From Ligula intestinalis (Eukaryota > Platyhelminthes > Cestoda > Diphyllobothriidea > Diphyllobothriidae), in assembly GCA_036362985.1 (NCBI GenBank), contig JAYGXS010000005.1, positions 29,786,922 through 29,850,921 on the forward strand: a DNA stretch of 64,000 bases, written 5' to 3'. Numbering within the stretch: the first letter of the stretch is position 1; every line of letters starts with the position of its first letter. Under the pieces are notes generated by a model that was given only the letters and a program-made list of their open reading frames with translations, was not told where the DNA came from and searched no databases. The position numbers and the translations under genes were made by a program. Of the stretch, positions 11,954 to 23,874 are shown in pieces.

Positions 11954-12223
11954 CCTACATACCCTCAATATACTGATACTGATACTGAATACTGATAAGC
12001 TTCAGGGAGACGCAGTCTAGTGCTGACTGTGAGGTAAAGTTTTTTGTGTAAGAACCATACGCACAAATGTCATGAAACGACCTGTTACGCATAAACTGCC
12101 CTCTGGTTAGCTCTTCACGCAAAAAGATACTCGTATTATAGCTTCGCCACCCCCTTGTTCAATTTTTACGTGAAATTTAAAAAAGGAAAGCCCTAAGGGG
12201 CACAAAGTACTATAATGACTTAC

Positions 12224-12307
12224 TGTATGGTATGAAGAAGACGAGGTAGAGGAAGAAAAATTGACCAACAACGTAGACGAGATTATTCAAAATCACAATA
12301 AAGGGAC
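12224..12307 (-). CDS. TRP channel exon: S5 helix
   Basis: This 84-bp minus-strand exon sits between acceptor TTCTCTTCCAAG and donor ATACA|GTAAGT. It reads G-PFIVILNNLVYVV then GQFFFLYLVFFIPY, a hydrophobic helix that directly follows the S4-S5 linker. It is too short to stand out by length and was found by phase. It enters and leaves in phase 1, so it links the S4 exon (ELG) to the pore exon (S-FNTSYPVQ) with no break. The intron downstream of its donor contains a 66-bp near-perfect hairpin about 270 bp away. Confidence 0.85.
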
Positions 12308-13284
12308 CTTGGAAGAGAAAAATAATTAAAAAAGTGTGTCAAATATGAAAATAGCAACAAAATGTATACTGAGCTGATTAAAACAAACCTGCTTGTGCCA
12401 ACAGCTTCCATCTCTGGCGTCAGGCAGCTCCAACGACTTAGGGTAAATCATGTATCGCATGAAATATTAGCTTATTTTTTTACTGTGATTTCGGTTATAA
12501 AGGACTACTCGAGTACGGTTATTGTGGAAGAGCCACCTGAACGGGACTCCTGAACATAAACCATCCACAATGCAGGCGTTTTTCCGTTAAATTCCAGAAA
12601 AATGAATTTCAGGATTCAGGTGAGGACTGGGGTCAAGTAAAGTTTCAGGTTTACGTTAGAGGCTAGAGTCAGACTTGGGGTTAATGTCAGGAGCATGGTA
12701 AGAGTTAATCCTTGGGTTTGTATCGACCGTAAGATTTATTTTTAAGGTACGGCTAGGGATATGATTAAGCTTAGAGTTTGGGTTTAAGGCTGGCTAATAT
12801 TTAACCTTCCTGAAATGTATCACAAGCCCACCTTTTTAAGTACGCAGAGCGTTCCTATGTTCTTTCTCAGTTTTGGTGGTCAAAAACGTTTTCCCTATTA
12901 TAAGTAATAATACTACCATCAGCGGATATTCATAAAGGAATTATAATTATTATTCTTACTATTGCGGTGCACAGTCTCAGGATGTTTGAACCACACAAAT
13001 GTGTGCATTTTAAAGTTGGCGCTTTTTCAGGCCGTCAGAAAAAAAACACTCCAGCCGTACGTATTTTTTCCATTGGTTTGAAAAAAAAATTGAAACACAT
13101 TATATATAGGCTTAGCCAGACAAGTGGATCCTAAGTAAGTCAGGCCTGCAAAAAAAGCAGCCCTTGATAAGTGCTGCACCGATGAGCAAATCATAATAAC
13201 TCGTACAAACCAGATGCATAAAAAGAGTAAAACGGAATGCACATCGTTACTTTAATTCCAAGATATTTCTTCACACAAACTTAC
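12308..13284. other. TRP intron, no element recognised
   Basis: Intron between the S4 and S5 exons. It has GTTAGGGT-like degenerate repeats at about 12600-12790 (repeated GGTTTA and GTTAGAG words). I see no coding sequence or known repeat in it. Confidence 0.5.
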
Positions 13285-13484
13285 CTAACTCGATGTAGGC
13301 CCGGACGCATTTCAGGATACGCAGCCAGACCAGAAGTAGAGTTATGGAGACAATACGAGCGTGCCAGCGAGCAGTGACAAGAGCCTGCTCGCTGTTATTA
13401 GGAAGGGACTGCATGCCGATGTCCACAAAGTGACTAACGAGTGAGCCGATCAGGCCCACGTACGTGACCCAGTCGATGAAGTTC
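13285..13484 (-). CDS. TRP channel exon: S3 and S4 helices
   Basis: This 200-bp minus-strand exon runs from acceptor GGCATTCTACAG to donor GAGTTAG|GTAAG. The first base completes the split Trp codon. Residues run NFIDWVTYVGLIGSLVSHF (S3), an extracellular loop (DIGMQSLPNNSEQALVTARW), then HARIVSITLLLVWLRILKC (S4) and VRAYIELG. The end, an arginine-poor S4 followed by LG-P, is characteristic of the non-voltage-sensing S4 and the S4-S5 linker of TRP channels. The exon ends one base into a Gly codon, matching the exon at 12224-12307. Confidence 0.9.
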
Positions 13485-15628
13485 CTGTAGAATGCCAATG
13501 CATGAATAGTTGTACGGAACAATTTAAAAAAAGCTGGCGCATAAGTTGAAAAAATGAGCGTGCATCCACAACGTATCATTTTGTCTGACGAGAAAAAAAT
13601 AAATAAAGTAATACAAATACTAAAATTTGAGTTCACTTTAACCAACAAGGGACTGGTGGTGGGCTACGCTCCCTTCAAAATGTATTTATTTAATCGAAAT
13701 TGGCAAGCCACTGCATAAAAAAGTGATTAAGTATATAGTGTCCATACAGTATTCGAAATTTCCCACGCTGCAACCCTGGGAGACGTTTCCAGAATGTACA
13801 TACTGCACGTGTGAGCGAGCGTCACATGTGCCCAAAGCGACGTCGCGCGGGCCCGTCTGCGCACATGGCTCAAATCACGTGCACTTCTGGCCGTAAAGAA
13901 TGAGTGCATCGTCACTCGCGTCCCCGTAACGAAAAGATACCACGAGAAAAAAGAACAACCCATTCCAAATGCTGGCCGCTTAGGAATCCCTACGTCGAAC
14001 GGGAAGCGGGAAAGTAAAAAAATCTTACCTGAAGGGTATACAGCAGAAGGCCTTCATAATCTGAAGGACCATTACCAAACCCAAGTCTAGAACATCCCTC
14101 TGCCAGACATTACGGACGTCTCGGAGGCAATCCCAGCATCGTTGCGCATGGGTAGGTTACCTGACGGGGTGATGAATAATCACAAGTAGCTGCCTTCACC
14201 CGCGAGTCAGGCTACAAGTTCAACAGGAACATAGCAAATTGAAGCCAAGAGAATGGATAAGGATACGCGGTCGATCGATATATTGATCGTGTAGTCACCG
14301 CCCCCACTGAGAACAGCGGCGTAAACTAACAATTTTTCGAACTGTCGCTTGGGCCGCCGTTGCTGTCGCCCCCTGATGTCGCATTTCTGTATTGGTTAGA
14401 AAATTAAGAGTATAATAAAAAGATTCTTGCGATATCCGAGCCATCTACTTCCTTTTTAAGTATACAAACACGTAGGACAGAAATTTGCCCCCTTCCGGAA
14501 GACTGGGTGTGCAGTTTAAAACCCTCATATTTTGTGTGGTGCCGTACTGTCCTTTCATCGGACTTGCTAGAAAATACAATGTACCTGTAGGGCACAGGTG
14601 TGAACTAGATGAAGATAGGCTGTGTAGTTCTACCTGTTCCATTCTTTTCGGGAATATCTATTTATTCAATTTGCACAGGCTTGCTTTACTCCCTCGTCAA
14701 TTTCGATCATTAAACATCAGGCCCCCTCTCGAGAGCGCCTCACTTTATGCTTAACTTTCGACTTCATGTTGAGAGTTTTCATGGTAGACTATGGTCAAAT
14801 TTTGGTTTCTCAACGTTTTAAACTTCTGCGATTTATATTCCTAACCAGAGGCATCAAGGAAGTCGGATTAAACGATATGCAGACATTCGTATACTTAAGA
14901 AATTCCAACATGCGTACCTTCGGACATACGAACGAAACGGACCGCAACTCTAATTCGTGTTCGCGAGGTTCCATCTTCCTGCCCTTGACTGAAAAAAGCT
15001 TATCTATAGTATATCAGGTCAGGTTTTTGAAAGGAAATATAGGCAAATGCTTTTGTACTCCCTTCAAAATGATATTAAGTAACAACGTACGAACCTTTCT
15101 AGTCATGGATGTCTATTTGTAAGTTAAGGAATACCTATAAGGCTGTGACTACTTGGCCTGGGATATAAAATCATTTCTCTCTGGGTTCCATGTGTAAAAC
15201 CAACTCGCGGCTCCCACTCGTCAGTATTTAAAAGTTCGCGTTCGCAATTTTGCGCCTTACTGGTCTATTTTAATAAGCAGATAATGTCTAGAGTTACGAA
15301 AATTTCCATCAGAGAATTCAGAAGAGAAGTTGGCAAGCGTACGTATGCTAGCAACAGCAGAAGCGAGCACTTTCGGATAAATAAGGCCAGCATTGTGCGT
15401 ACCTAGTACAAGCTCTGCGTATGACGTGGCCAACGGTCACTTAGGCGCATGCACTCGTCTTCTCCCTCTTCCTCCTCTAGACTGGGTGCACTAAATTCAA
15501 TCCTCTTAACCAGCCTTCGCATATCGCCCCTTCCTCTTATAATCACGACTCGAATGTACGAAAAGACAAACACTTCTTAATCCAACCGATGTATTACCGG
15601 CAAAAGCTAGGACTACGATATGCGCGTA

Positions 15629-15680
15629 TTTCAAGCTCATTAGCCGTCATCAGTCGTAGTTACCCGACTCCAGTAGGGCT
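15629..15680 (-). repeat. SINE tail fragment with hammerhead-like core
   Basis: On the minus strand CTGATGACGGCTAATGAGCT is followed by TGAAA at 15629-15653. It matches the tail of the SINE family at 3956-3995. No tRNA-like head was found close by. Confidence 0.55.
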
Positions 15681-16124
15681 ACTTCGTAATTTGCACCTCG
15701 TTTCCATGTAAAGATACCGGCCCGACGAGAATTAATCGAAAGTATGCGTGCGCACGCCAATTACTCTTCTAAAAAGAAGATAAATATTATCAACTTTTGC
15801 TTATTGAAAAAAAACTATCGGTTAATTTAGTTTATCTGACGCACATAATCTCTGGTACCACCACTATCGTATAAAGGAAGTCCTTTCCCGCGCCGTTCTG
15901 AATGGGGCAACATATCCGATGGTCATCATGAATTGCGTAGCAATCCCGTCCTATTAAGTAGAAAGGACTGATGAAGGGATTGGACTCCGTGTTTGACCAA
16001 ACTCAAAGTCCCGTCTATTGGTACCCCACTAATGCTAATGCTATTCCATGAACGGCTTAATCTAGCCAAAAAGCTCATCCAAAACTCAGCCAAAGTTCAC
16101 TTGACTCAATTGTGATAAAAGAAG

Positions 16125-16340
16125 AACTCGGTGGAATTCGAGTCCATTCCAGCGAGTTGAAAACTTTAGCACAATCAACGCTCTAACCAGCTGAGTTCGA
16201 GGCTCCTGACGAAAGCCCTGCGTTTAATCTCACTTAGGTCAATTTACCCGTATGAAATTCAAAAATGCTGATACAGTAAACTGACTACTCATGCAGGATT
16301 TCTTAAGTAATTAATTAAGAATCCACCAGATAACTTTAAG
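16125..16340 (-). repeat. tRNA-derived SINE, minus strand
   Basis: On the minus strand an A-box-like CTCAGCTGGTTAGAGCGTTG and a B-box-like GGACTCGAATTCCACC occupy about 16130-16210. The flank at 16265-16340 (TGATACAGTAAACTGACTAC, then CACCAGATAACTTTAAG) has a diverged match at 18220-18300. Confidence 0.6.
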
Positions 16341-17299
16341 ACAAACTCTATAAGTAGAGGTTTATGTTTAGAAATAGGATGTGAAAGATAGGGATTCTGA
16401 AATTTCAACTGTTCCACATAGTTACTAGTGCACAAGAGTCTAGCCAGACTCTTGTCGGTAATCATATGCTAAAATTTAATCCCCGAAGTGCTACAGTGCA
16501 GTACAGTGAAAGGTTAAAACAAACAGGCTCCTACAATCCGCTCCTCTATTTCGATAGCTTTCCGTATGTAGATTTTAAAGTATGGCATAGTAAGTAGTGA
16601 TGGCCCCAAAGCACCCTTCCCTTACGATTCCTTTTAAAGGAAGGGCAGGCCTTAGCCAAACAGGCAGAGCAGCAATATGTAACAGTATTTGCTCAAAAAC
16701 GTCAACTTCTGGACGTGTTTGGAAGTGGTCAGCAGGCATTAGTGTGGACTGTGATTCTGTAGTTCAAGTTGACTTCATTGGAGCTGGCCACCGAACTACA
16801 GATGTCTTGACTGTTAACGACAATAGCCTTAAGAATATTGTGACTGCCGCCCGCATGCCCCGCTGAGTCAAATGAGTAAGGTCAAGCCATCATGCACATG
16901 ACCTCAACCTCCGTATAGACAGAGCAGATTGATATCCACCCCTCGCAGTCTGCCAAGATTGCTGTTACCTTGGCGATAAATGGCCTTTCTTGTCATCTGA
17001 GTGCTTTGAAAAAATAAAGCTAGAGAACGCCACCAAAGAGACAAGTTCTGCTTTGAAAGCATATTAAATCAAATTTGCCGGTGTCACATAATTCTTCGGT
17101 TACGGTATCTTAGGCACAGTTAGTGTAAAACGTGGGTAGAAAAATGGGTTCAACGTTTTTACCTGTGAATTTTTATTTATTACTTGTAGCAGTCTTACAC
17201 AAATATATTTTTAAGGACTTAGGTTGAGGTTTTTAGTTTTTGGAGAATTGAGGTCCTCACAAGTAAAATGCGAGTGCAAGGATATAATCGAGACAAAGC

Positions 17300-17480
17300 A
17301 AATGTGATCGCTGGAACACGAACTTTATTCGCCTGATATTTTGCATTTAATCGCGAATCTATCAACAGAGACAGCAGATGTACCCGTTTCTGCTACGGTC
17401 TCTGACGATAAATCCGCAACAGAATCCGAAACGTCAGGCGAATAAAGTTCTTGTCCCACCGATCGAACCTGCTTCTTCTC
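17300..17480. repeat. Paired, inverted PLE-A termini
   Basis: Two family-A terminal modules face each other. One at 17305-17375 runs inward from GATCGCTGGAACACGAAC, and the other at 17395-17480 ends in CTTCTTCTCAATGG. Both contain TTTATTCGCCTGA or its complement. The right module has CTGACGA (17402-17408) and GAAAC (17428-17432), a hammerhead-like order. The structure matches that at 31455-31675. Confidence 0.75.
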
Positions 17481-17889
17481 AATGGATATCACCTCTACCA
17501 TTCTTAACCGAAATTTTACTGGCTTTTTCCTGGACATATATGAGCATTCAAAGTTGAATAGACAAATTTGAATGATGCGATAATCATAACTTTGACTATA
17601 GACCACATCGAGTAGTTACAGCCATCAATTTACTGGAGTGAAGGCCTAAGGGTATCGAGCGAACGGCCTGCGTCCATTTGTAGACAAACGTCTTGGCCTT
17701 AAAGAAATAGTTGCACGAAATATGTGTACATGACATTTGGCTATCATGAAATTTTACTTAGACTAGGACAACTTATTTTCGAACAGAAGCAAAATGTGAA
17801 AGTGCTGTATAAAGCCGAAGGTTGCACGTTGCACTTTGTTGAGCAGAAAAAATAGAGAAAAGTAAACTACGCTAAATATTCTTAAAAAT

Positions 17890-18330
17890 GATATTATTCT
17901 GGACTCGGGTCGAAAATGCGGCTTTTCGGCGTGGCATGCGCAGACGAGTCATTTTTTTCTGAAATGAATTGCAACTTTGCGAAAGTAACGAGCTTTATTA
18001 GGAGAGATTTGGCAGAGTTCAACAGTTTATTTGACCCGGTTGTGAAAATATCACCGGCTTTGGTGGGATTGCGACCCATGCCAGCAAGGGGAAGAATTTA
18101 GTATGGCCAACATTCTAGCCGACTGAACTATCGAGACTACAACGGGAGCCGTGAGTTTAATCAGAGATGAGTCGATTTAGTCGTCCAGCCTATGATAACA
18201 AATAAAACCCACTTATTCTGATACAATAAGTTGACTGCACAATCAGAATTCCCTAAGCAATCAATCTCAATTCCACCAGATGACTATGAAGTACACTTAA
18301 TTAGGAGTTGGGGTTTATCCGGAGGGCTTT
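17890..18330 (-). repeat. SINE-like fragment, minus strand
   Basis: The minus strand has GGCATGGGTCGCAATCCCAC at about 18063-18082, a diverged B-box region. The flanking tract at 18220-18300 resembles the flank of the SINE at 16125-16340. The stretch is open in both strands around 17900-18100, but this looks like chance. Confidence 0.4.
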
Positions 18331-19799
18331 AGAGTTTGTACTGCCAGTAAAGTGCATTAAATGTGTACTGTAAAGCAAGTAAGATGCAATGCAAGTCTGT
18401 TCCATAACAAATACCACAGTTTAGCTCACCTCAGTGAAGCGTCATCATACGTGACATTCGAACAACCATTTATCAACTATTTCATCAAAGGCAGAGCTGG
18501 AAAGAACTTTTTCACAGTGGCTACCTGCGGTCAAAAGAGAAAAGTTTCGATGTGGTCGAACCAATGTTTGCGTGAGTCTTTAGTGAATTGGTTTCTAACT
18601 CTACATGAACAACATCCCTGGTCATTTGAAGTATCTGTGGCCTGCATTTGAATTCCAAATAAGATCGCATTATAGTTTAGATTGACAAAATTTAAAGGCG
18701 CGACTAGTAGCAGTTCATGGTAGTTCAAGTCGCAAATGTGCTATGCTGGCTACGCCTCTTCTCGTGTTTCAACCAGAATTATGAAGCTCGAGACGAGTCT
18801 TGATAAACTAGAATATAGGTTTTGAAGTTCGTGTTGTGACTGGTATAAGCATGTGCACCGGTATTTAAAAAAATCTATGAACGGGTAACGCAGTCACAGT
18901 AACATATGCTCTACGTAAATTTGGCCTCCCAGTTTGCTTTAACACAAAAACATTGCAGTCATCAATAGTGAGTCTTCTAGGGCAAGGATACTCAGTCCAA
19001 AGCGTGGTCTCTAAGACAGTTATTATCGAAGAGAAATCCAGTTTAATTACTTACGCACGTAGACATATTGTGACCCTTCTCAGAGTTTGCATACACTGAC
19101 TGCGGGAAGTGATAGTACAGCACAAACAAAATCAGGTCTCATGAAATGTTAAAAAAATTGTTAATGTGTGTTTTAGATTAGCCATTATTACTTATCTAGA
19201 ATTTAAGCATCTATTTGCGTAGAGTATAGCCAGAAAATAATCAGACAAATAAAGATAGCAGCTACTTAAGTGACGTCTTTTGGATCTAAAGAACCTTACT
19301 CGACGGCTCTACCATTTAAGAAATATTTATAGAACAGATAAAACAAAATAGATTTTCCTGTGCGCATTTGATAGCATAACAAACCTTCAACTTTCCCCTT
19401 GTCCTTTGAGTTTGTAAGTGTGCAATGTTTTTAAAACTCTACAAGTTCCATTCAACTCGCTAATTTATTGTACTTCATTATCTTTTTTTTTGCACGCACT
19501 CCCTACGCAAGTAAGACAAGTACTGGTTGCTCAATCTCCACGAACCGGATCTCCCTTTGATAAGGATTTCCTTAGAACCTGCACTGTGGTGTGAAGTTGA
19601 GTTTCAAATAGGGTCGCCATGTAACGCTACTTGGCAAATTTGAAGGCAAGGACTGTTAACGCGTAGTAATAGGTTCCAGGTGCAGCAGCGTATTGGATGC
19701 AAATGAGACCACGCAAGGCTCAAAGTTAGACTTTACACATCAGGCTCCATGACTTGCGATTTCGTTCAATGAGTATCACACAGATGCGCAGCAGTATTT

Positions 19800-20570
19800 A
19801 GAATTCCTATGAAAAGTCAGTTTATTCGGCAAAACATGTTTAAGGCAACTGTTCGTCAAGCCCTTAAATTTGCAAAACAATCTTTCCTAAAAAGTAGTCA
19901 AAAATCAATGGTTTTCCTAGGTGGGCGGCTATTGGCCACTGCGGACTTTGTCCGTCTACGCAGCTATTTCTTCACGTGCTTCTGTGGAGCACGATACATT
20001 TGCCGAACAACGAGGCACCTGGAAAATAGAGTGCATGAACGCATACCGGCCTGTTTAAGGTGTAATTAAATCGATCTCGAGATCTATGCTGGCACACCTT
20101 TTCGATACGAATCACCGAGTGGATACGAGTGAAGTCTTTTAGGTTGTCTACCAGACATAAACCATGTTCTTCAAAGGCCTACGCCAACGGGTGTTGGCAA
20201 CAGCGGAGGCAGTGTCTAGACGCCTAATGAATCCAGTACTTTGCTGACAGAAGACTCTAACACAAGCCTTGCCCCTTCCGTGGCCGACGCCGTCACCAGG
20301 TGACGATGGCACATCGTGCCCAGCCACGAGTGGCTCTCGGTCACCTGACACGCCGATCACTTGCGCAGACTGAAAAAGTCCGTAGTGGCCAATAGGCACT
20401 TACCTAGGAAAATTATTTATTGTTGTACTTTTTCAAATATTCATTGTTTTGCAAAGTTAAGGGCCTAAGAGAAAAGTGCCGAAAAACAGGTCTTGTCTAA
20501 TAAACAGACTTTTCAAGTTAACCATGGGAATATTTGACAAACTTAGAAATTCCTATGAAAATTCAGCGCA
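19800..20570 (+). mobile_element. Penelope-like element, family D, with inverted ends
   Basis: The left end (19800-19970) and the reverse complement of the right end (20360-20565) are similar over about 170 bp. Shared words include TCCTATGAAAA, TTTGCAAAACAAT, TTTTCCTAGGT and CTATTGGCCACT. Between them is a GIY-YIG fragment and a GC-rich segment at 20240-20400 that recurs at 41925-42090. Inverted terminal copies around a truncated coding core are the usual look of a decayed PLE. Confidence 0.7.
19948..20069 (+). pseudogene. PLE-D GIY-YIG endonuclease fragment
   Basis: The plus-strand frame reads RSYFFTCFCGARYICRTTRH, then LENRVHERIPACL before a stop. The pattern CxCGxxYIxRTxRxLxxRxxEHxP is the core of the PLE GIY-YIG nuclease. 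The usual Gly of YIGRT is Cys here, and EH has become ER. Only about 40 residues remain. The same lineage appears at 25780-26650 (KYIRRTQRQL). Confidence 0.7.
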
Positions 20571-20704
20571 GAGTAATACATGTGACGGGTTAATTTGCAC
20601 CCACCTGTTCCATTTTTTTAAACACAGCAACACATCCTAGTGCAGTCAGACGAAACTAAATCATATTGCATCCTACTATGCAATTTTTTCATATCTTGCT
20701 CCAT

Positions 20705-20732
20705 CTCCTCCTCCTCCTCCTCCTCCTCCTCC
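20705..20732. repeat. CTC trinucleotide microsatellite
   Basis: About nine uninterrupted CTC units inside a TRP intron. They make a leucine run in one frame, which is not taken as coding. Confidence 0.9.
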
Positions 20733-21733
20733 TGTCAGCTGGGCTGTCTCTTGGCTCAGAGAGTATTCTACTAAATGCACTCAATTCGTTCGTTTCGACA
20801 AGCAGAAACCAACGATTCTTCCGGATCACTGGCCTGCTTTCATCTCCCCTCCAGCCTGATGACTCCAGTTTGCTAACTGGCTGTCTGTATGCTCAATAAA
20901 CTGTCGATATGATCGTTCTTCATATTTTCGAAAATCAAACCTATCTCTTATTTATGGAGAAGTCCCTGGACCACATCCCAGCACGTTCGGTAGAAAATGG
21001 TCTGCTACGGAATAATACATGGTCGAACCAGTAGGTTTTCCAATTGCGATCGTCACCCAGTCCTAAAACTTTACCCAAAGAGGTTGCCTCTTTTCGGTCC
21101 ATTGGCGTTTCTCTAACACACCTATCTTTCACACCTCGATCCCTAGTCTGGCGATTTACCGATACCGACATTCTCTCTCTCTCTACCATACCTTATTTTT
21201 CTTTTATTTTGTCAGCTTTCCTTCAAGAGTTTTGCTGAGACGTCCCTAGTTGATATCATCATACAACGGCAATTCGTAACGGTTAAGCAATTTGTTGAGC
21301 TTGATAATCTAGTCCAACCGCTCTACTCTGATCTATTGCCTGCGAAGTATTTCCAACCAATGCAACTAGGCTGCTGCGACATCTCTTTTGACGGAACAGT
21401 AGGACATTTCCCCTTAATTTATGCGCATTTTATGCAGCTCTTTTGATTCTTGCATACTGAGACACATTATTCTCTGGTTGCAGAAAATGAAATCATTATT
21501 TTTTCTGAAAATGTTGAATTATGCTTTCAAATAAAGCGCATTCATTCCTCTTTCTTGCTTTCTCTTTCTCTATCTCCATCTCCACCTTCCTCTCCTACCC
21601 TTTCTTAATTCCAAAGGAGACAGACAAATATCCAGAGATTTCAGTCAGATAACGGAAAGAAGCGAATTTATTTCCCTCAAGCATGTAGCGAGGTATGTGA
21701 GCAAAGGAGAGGGGGAACAAATCAGTGACTTAC

Positions 21734-21873
21734 CAGGTATCCGTGGAGTACTGTGAGCGGTATGCATTCATTACATTTCTCTCGTTTTCCACAAACTCCA
21801 GCTCACCCGGCCAGCACGGGTGACAAAAGGCTAGGCCCTCTTCAATTTGATCCAGGCGCCACTTCTTGTATCT
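21734..21873 (-). CDS. TRP channel exon: S2-S3 cytosolic linker
   Basis: This 140-bp minus-strand exon has acceptor CTTCCTGCAG and donor ACCTG|GTAAGT. It encodes RYKKWRLDQIEEGLAFCHP, then CWPGELEFVENE and a polar stretch ending RSQYSTDTW. The final tryptophan codon is split across the intron (TG|G). The next exon then begins NFIDWVTY, giving the aromatic W-N-x-x-D-W motif that starts S3 in TRP channels. The charged, Cys-containing linker should face the cytosol. A second AG two bases inside the exon is an alternative acceptor, but only the first keeps phase 0. Confidence 0.85.
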
Positions 21874-23874
21874 CTGCAGGAAGACAAGTTGTGCAGCGTG
21901 GTTTTAAGTTCAAATAGTTAGTGGATGCGAGAAAAGAGTGATTTCTAGTTTAAGGGTGAATCTTCTGCTCGCCGGAATAAATTTGTAGATTGGCTGATGT
22001 TTAACTGAAAACCTTACCACAAAGTCAGTGGAATGCTCGTACACGAGGATAGAAGTCTGTCGGCTTATAGAAGCGAAAGAGTGAGTTCCAGAGCGCAGCA
22101 GAAAGAAGAATTTGTGGGCTAATCAAGTATTTCGAGGAAACGGGAAGAGTTATTTGGATGCGGACGCCCGAGCGCGTAGCAGCAGCTGTTAGGAAGAGGA
22201 CAGCTTCATTCTAGAGTTACCACTTTTGGCAGGCATACAATGGCATTATAACTACATCCGGCAATTGCTACAATAACTGTGCAATCAACTAGGATCATCC
22301 AATGTTGTTTATGATGCTTGACTTGAGCGAGCATTCGAAAAGTCACACTAATCTAATTATTGTTTTAACAATTAATTCCCTTCTTCGAAAGGATCTAGAT
22401 GGTGGGTAAATCTGCAACGCATTTTCTCATAGCGTCCTTGTAAGACCCACTCCCACCGTGCCGAGAGTATTGCGGCCGTTGGGCGATCCCGCTTTGAAGG
22501 TCGTCATGGAACGTGGTCAGACTAACAAGCCAAGCTCAAAACTGACTAGTGAGATCTCGAGCCGGAAGATGCAGACATGCCAGAGGACCACCGCTTCACA
22601 ATTAAGCAATGTAATTGATGCTAGCACAAAAAAGAACAAGTTATCCCCAGGTATGGTGGCGCTGAGAGGGCTCCCAGGATGGCAGCAAGATCACCTTCTC
22701 AATGATCAATTGTCAGCAATAGAAGATCAGCATCAGTAGGTTTGCTTCTCCCGAATTTTACGTCACGCCACAACCAAACTGCAAAGTCAGTAGCATAACC
22801 GATTAACAAGGCAAATACTAAACCGGCAATCTGACCGAACTCTGTAAGCGACAGAAGTTACCCAGCGCACCGAGTAACACAGGATATAAAGCCTGATAAT
22901 CCTGACTGCTATTTGTTTTATGAACATGCTCTCAACTACCAATCATAGTACGCAGGTATGAATTTAGGAGGCCCCCCACCCAGAAGAGCGCGCGTTATGC
23001 TTGAAAGGCAACGTCAAAAGTCCGGGCACTAGACCGTGGTCACCGGCAGCAGTTACCATGTGTAAGAATACCTCATAAATCGACCGCCTAATGAGCGCAG
23101 GTGACAAATTCGGGGCTTTCAATCATATTCGATGTCGCAGTACAGACTGCAATATCAACTGGATCCCGATTGTGCGAGCACAGACTGCTTGTACCGAAGG
23201 GCAAATACTTTTCCATTCCGCTGTCTATACACTGGGAGAAGACCCACTACAGGCCTCAGAGGATAAAAGAGTGAGTTAGTCGGAGGTGTTGACAAATAGA
23301 CGCCAGGTTTCTTCCCCAACGTCCTACGAATCGAAACATCAATTCCCCCCCCCCCTCAAAAAAAGGCAAATTACATGTTTCATTTTGATTGCATCGGGCT
23401 GTAGATGCAATGCTAAAATATAGCTTATTCCACTAGAATTAACTGAAAAGTTGTTTGCTTCAGTTCGTCCACAAGATGTACAGACACGCAGGACATGCAG
23501 TTAGCATCAAGTTAACTAATTCCGGTTTAAAGCATTTACACGATCGAAAGTATCCTCTTGAATGCCCAGTTACTGAATGAGATTAAAGCTAAGATGACAT
23601 TTGCTCCTTCGAGTGACCCGTCTCGGTAGACCTCGCATAAATGTACCCCCCCCCCAATAAGAATCAGCCATGATAATTGATCTTACAAAATTATTCCCGG
23701 CCCACGAATCACATATGGGGGTATAGAGTGTGTAGTTTAATAACTTCAAGTATATTACCAAACTTAATGGAAATCAGAGCATTAACTTAGACTAATTTTT
23801 GATATCTCTCATGCAAATTAGTTCATAAAGGGCAGACCAGCAAACAACTCAAAATACAGAATTAGCACTTTGTT

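Larger units (their letters stand above)
8708..12223. other. TRP intron with retroelement debris
   Basis: This 3.5-kb intron separates the S5 and pore exons. It contains a GC-rich block at 8880-9070, a pyrimidine-rich tract at 9300-9480, the RTE-like scrap, a solo PLE-A terminus and the long hairpin, each listed separately. I see no additional exon in it, since S5 and pore join in phase. Confidence 0.6.
13485..21733. other. Long TRP intron
   Basis: This 8.2-kb intron lies between the S2-S3 linker and S3-S4 exons, which join through a split Trp codon, so no exon is missing. It holds SINE fragments near 15.6, 16.1 and 18.1 kb, a paired PLE-A terminus at 17.3 kb and PLE-D at 19.8-20.6 kb. The stretches 13.6-15.5 and 18.4-19.8 kb show nothing I recognise. 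Confidence 0.6.

Noticed and set aside
20666..20899. Open frame with a leucine run like a signal peptide
   Set aside because: The run comes from the CTC microsatellite.
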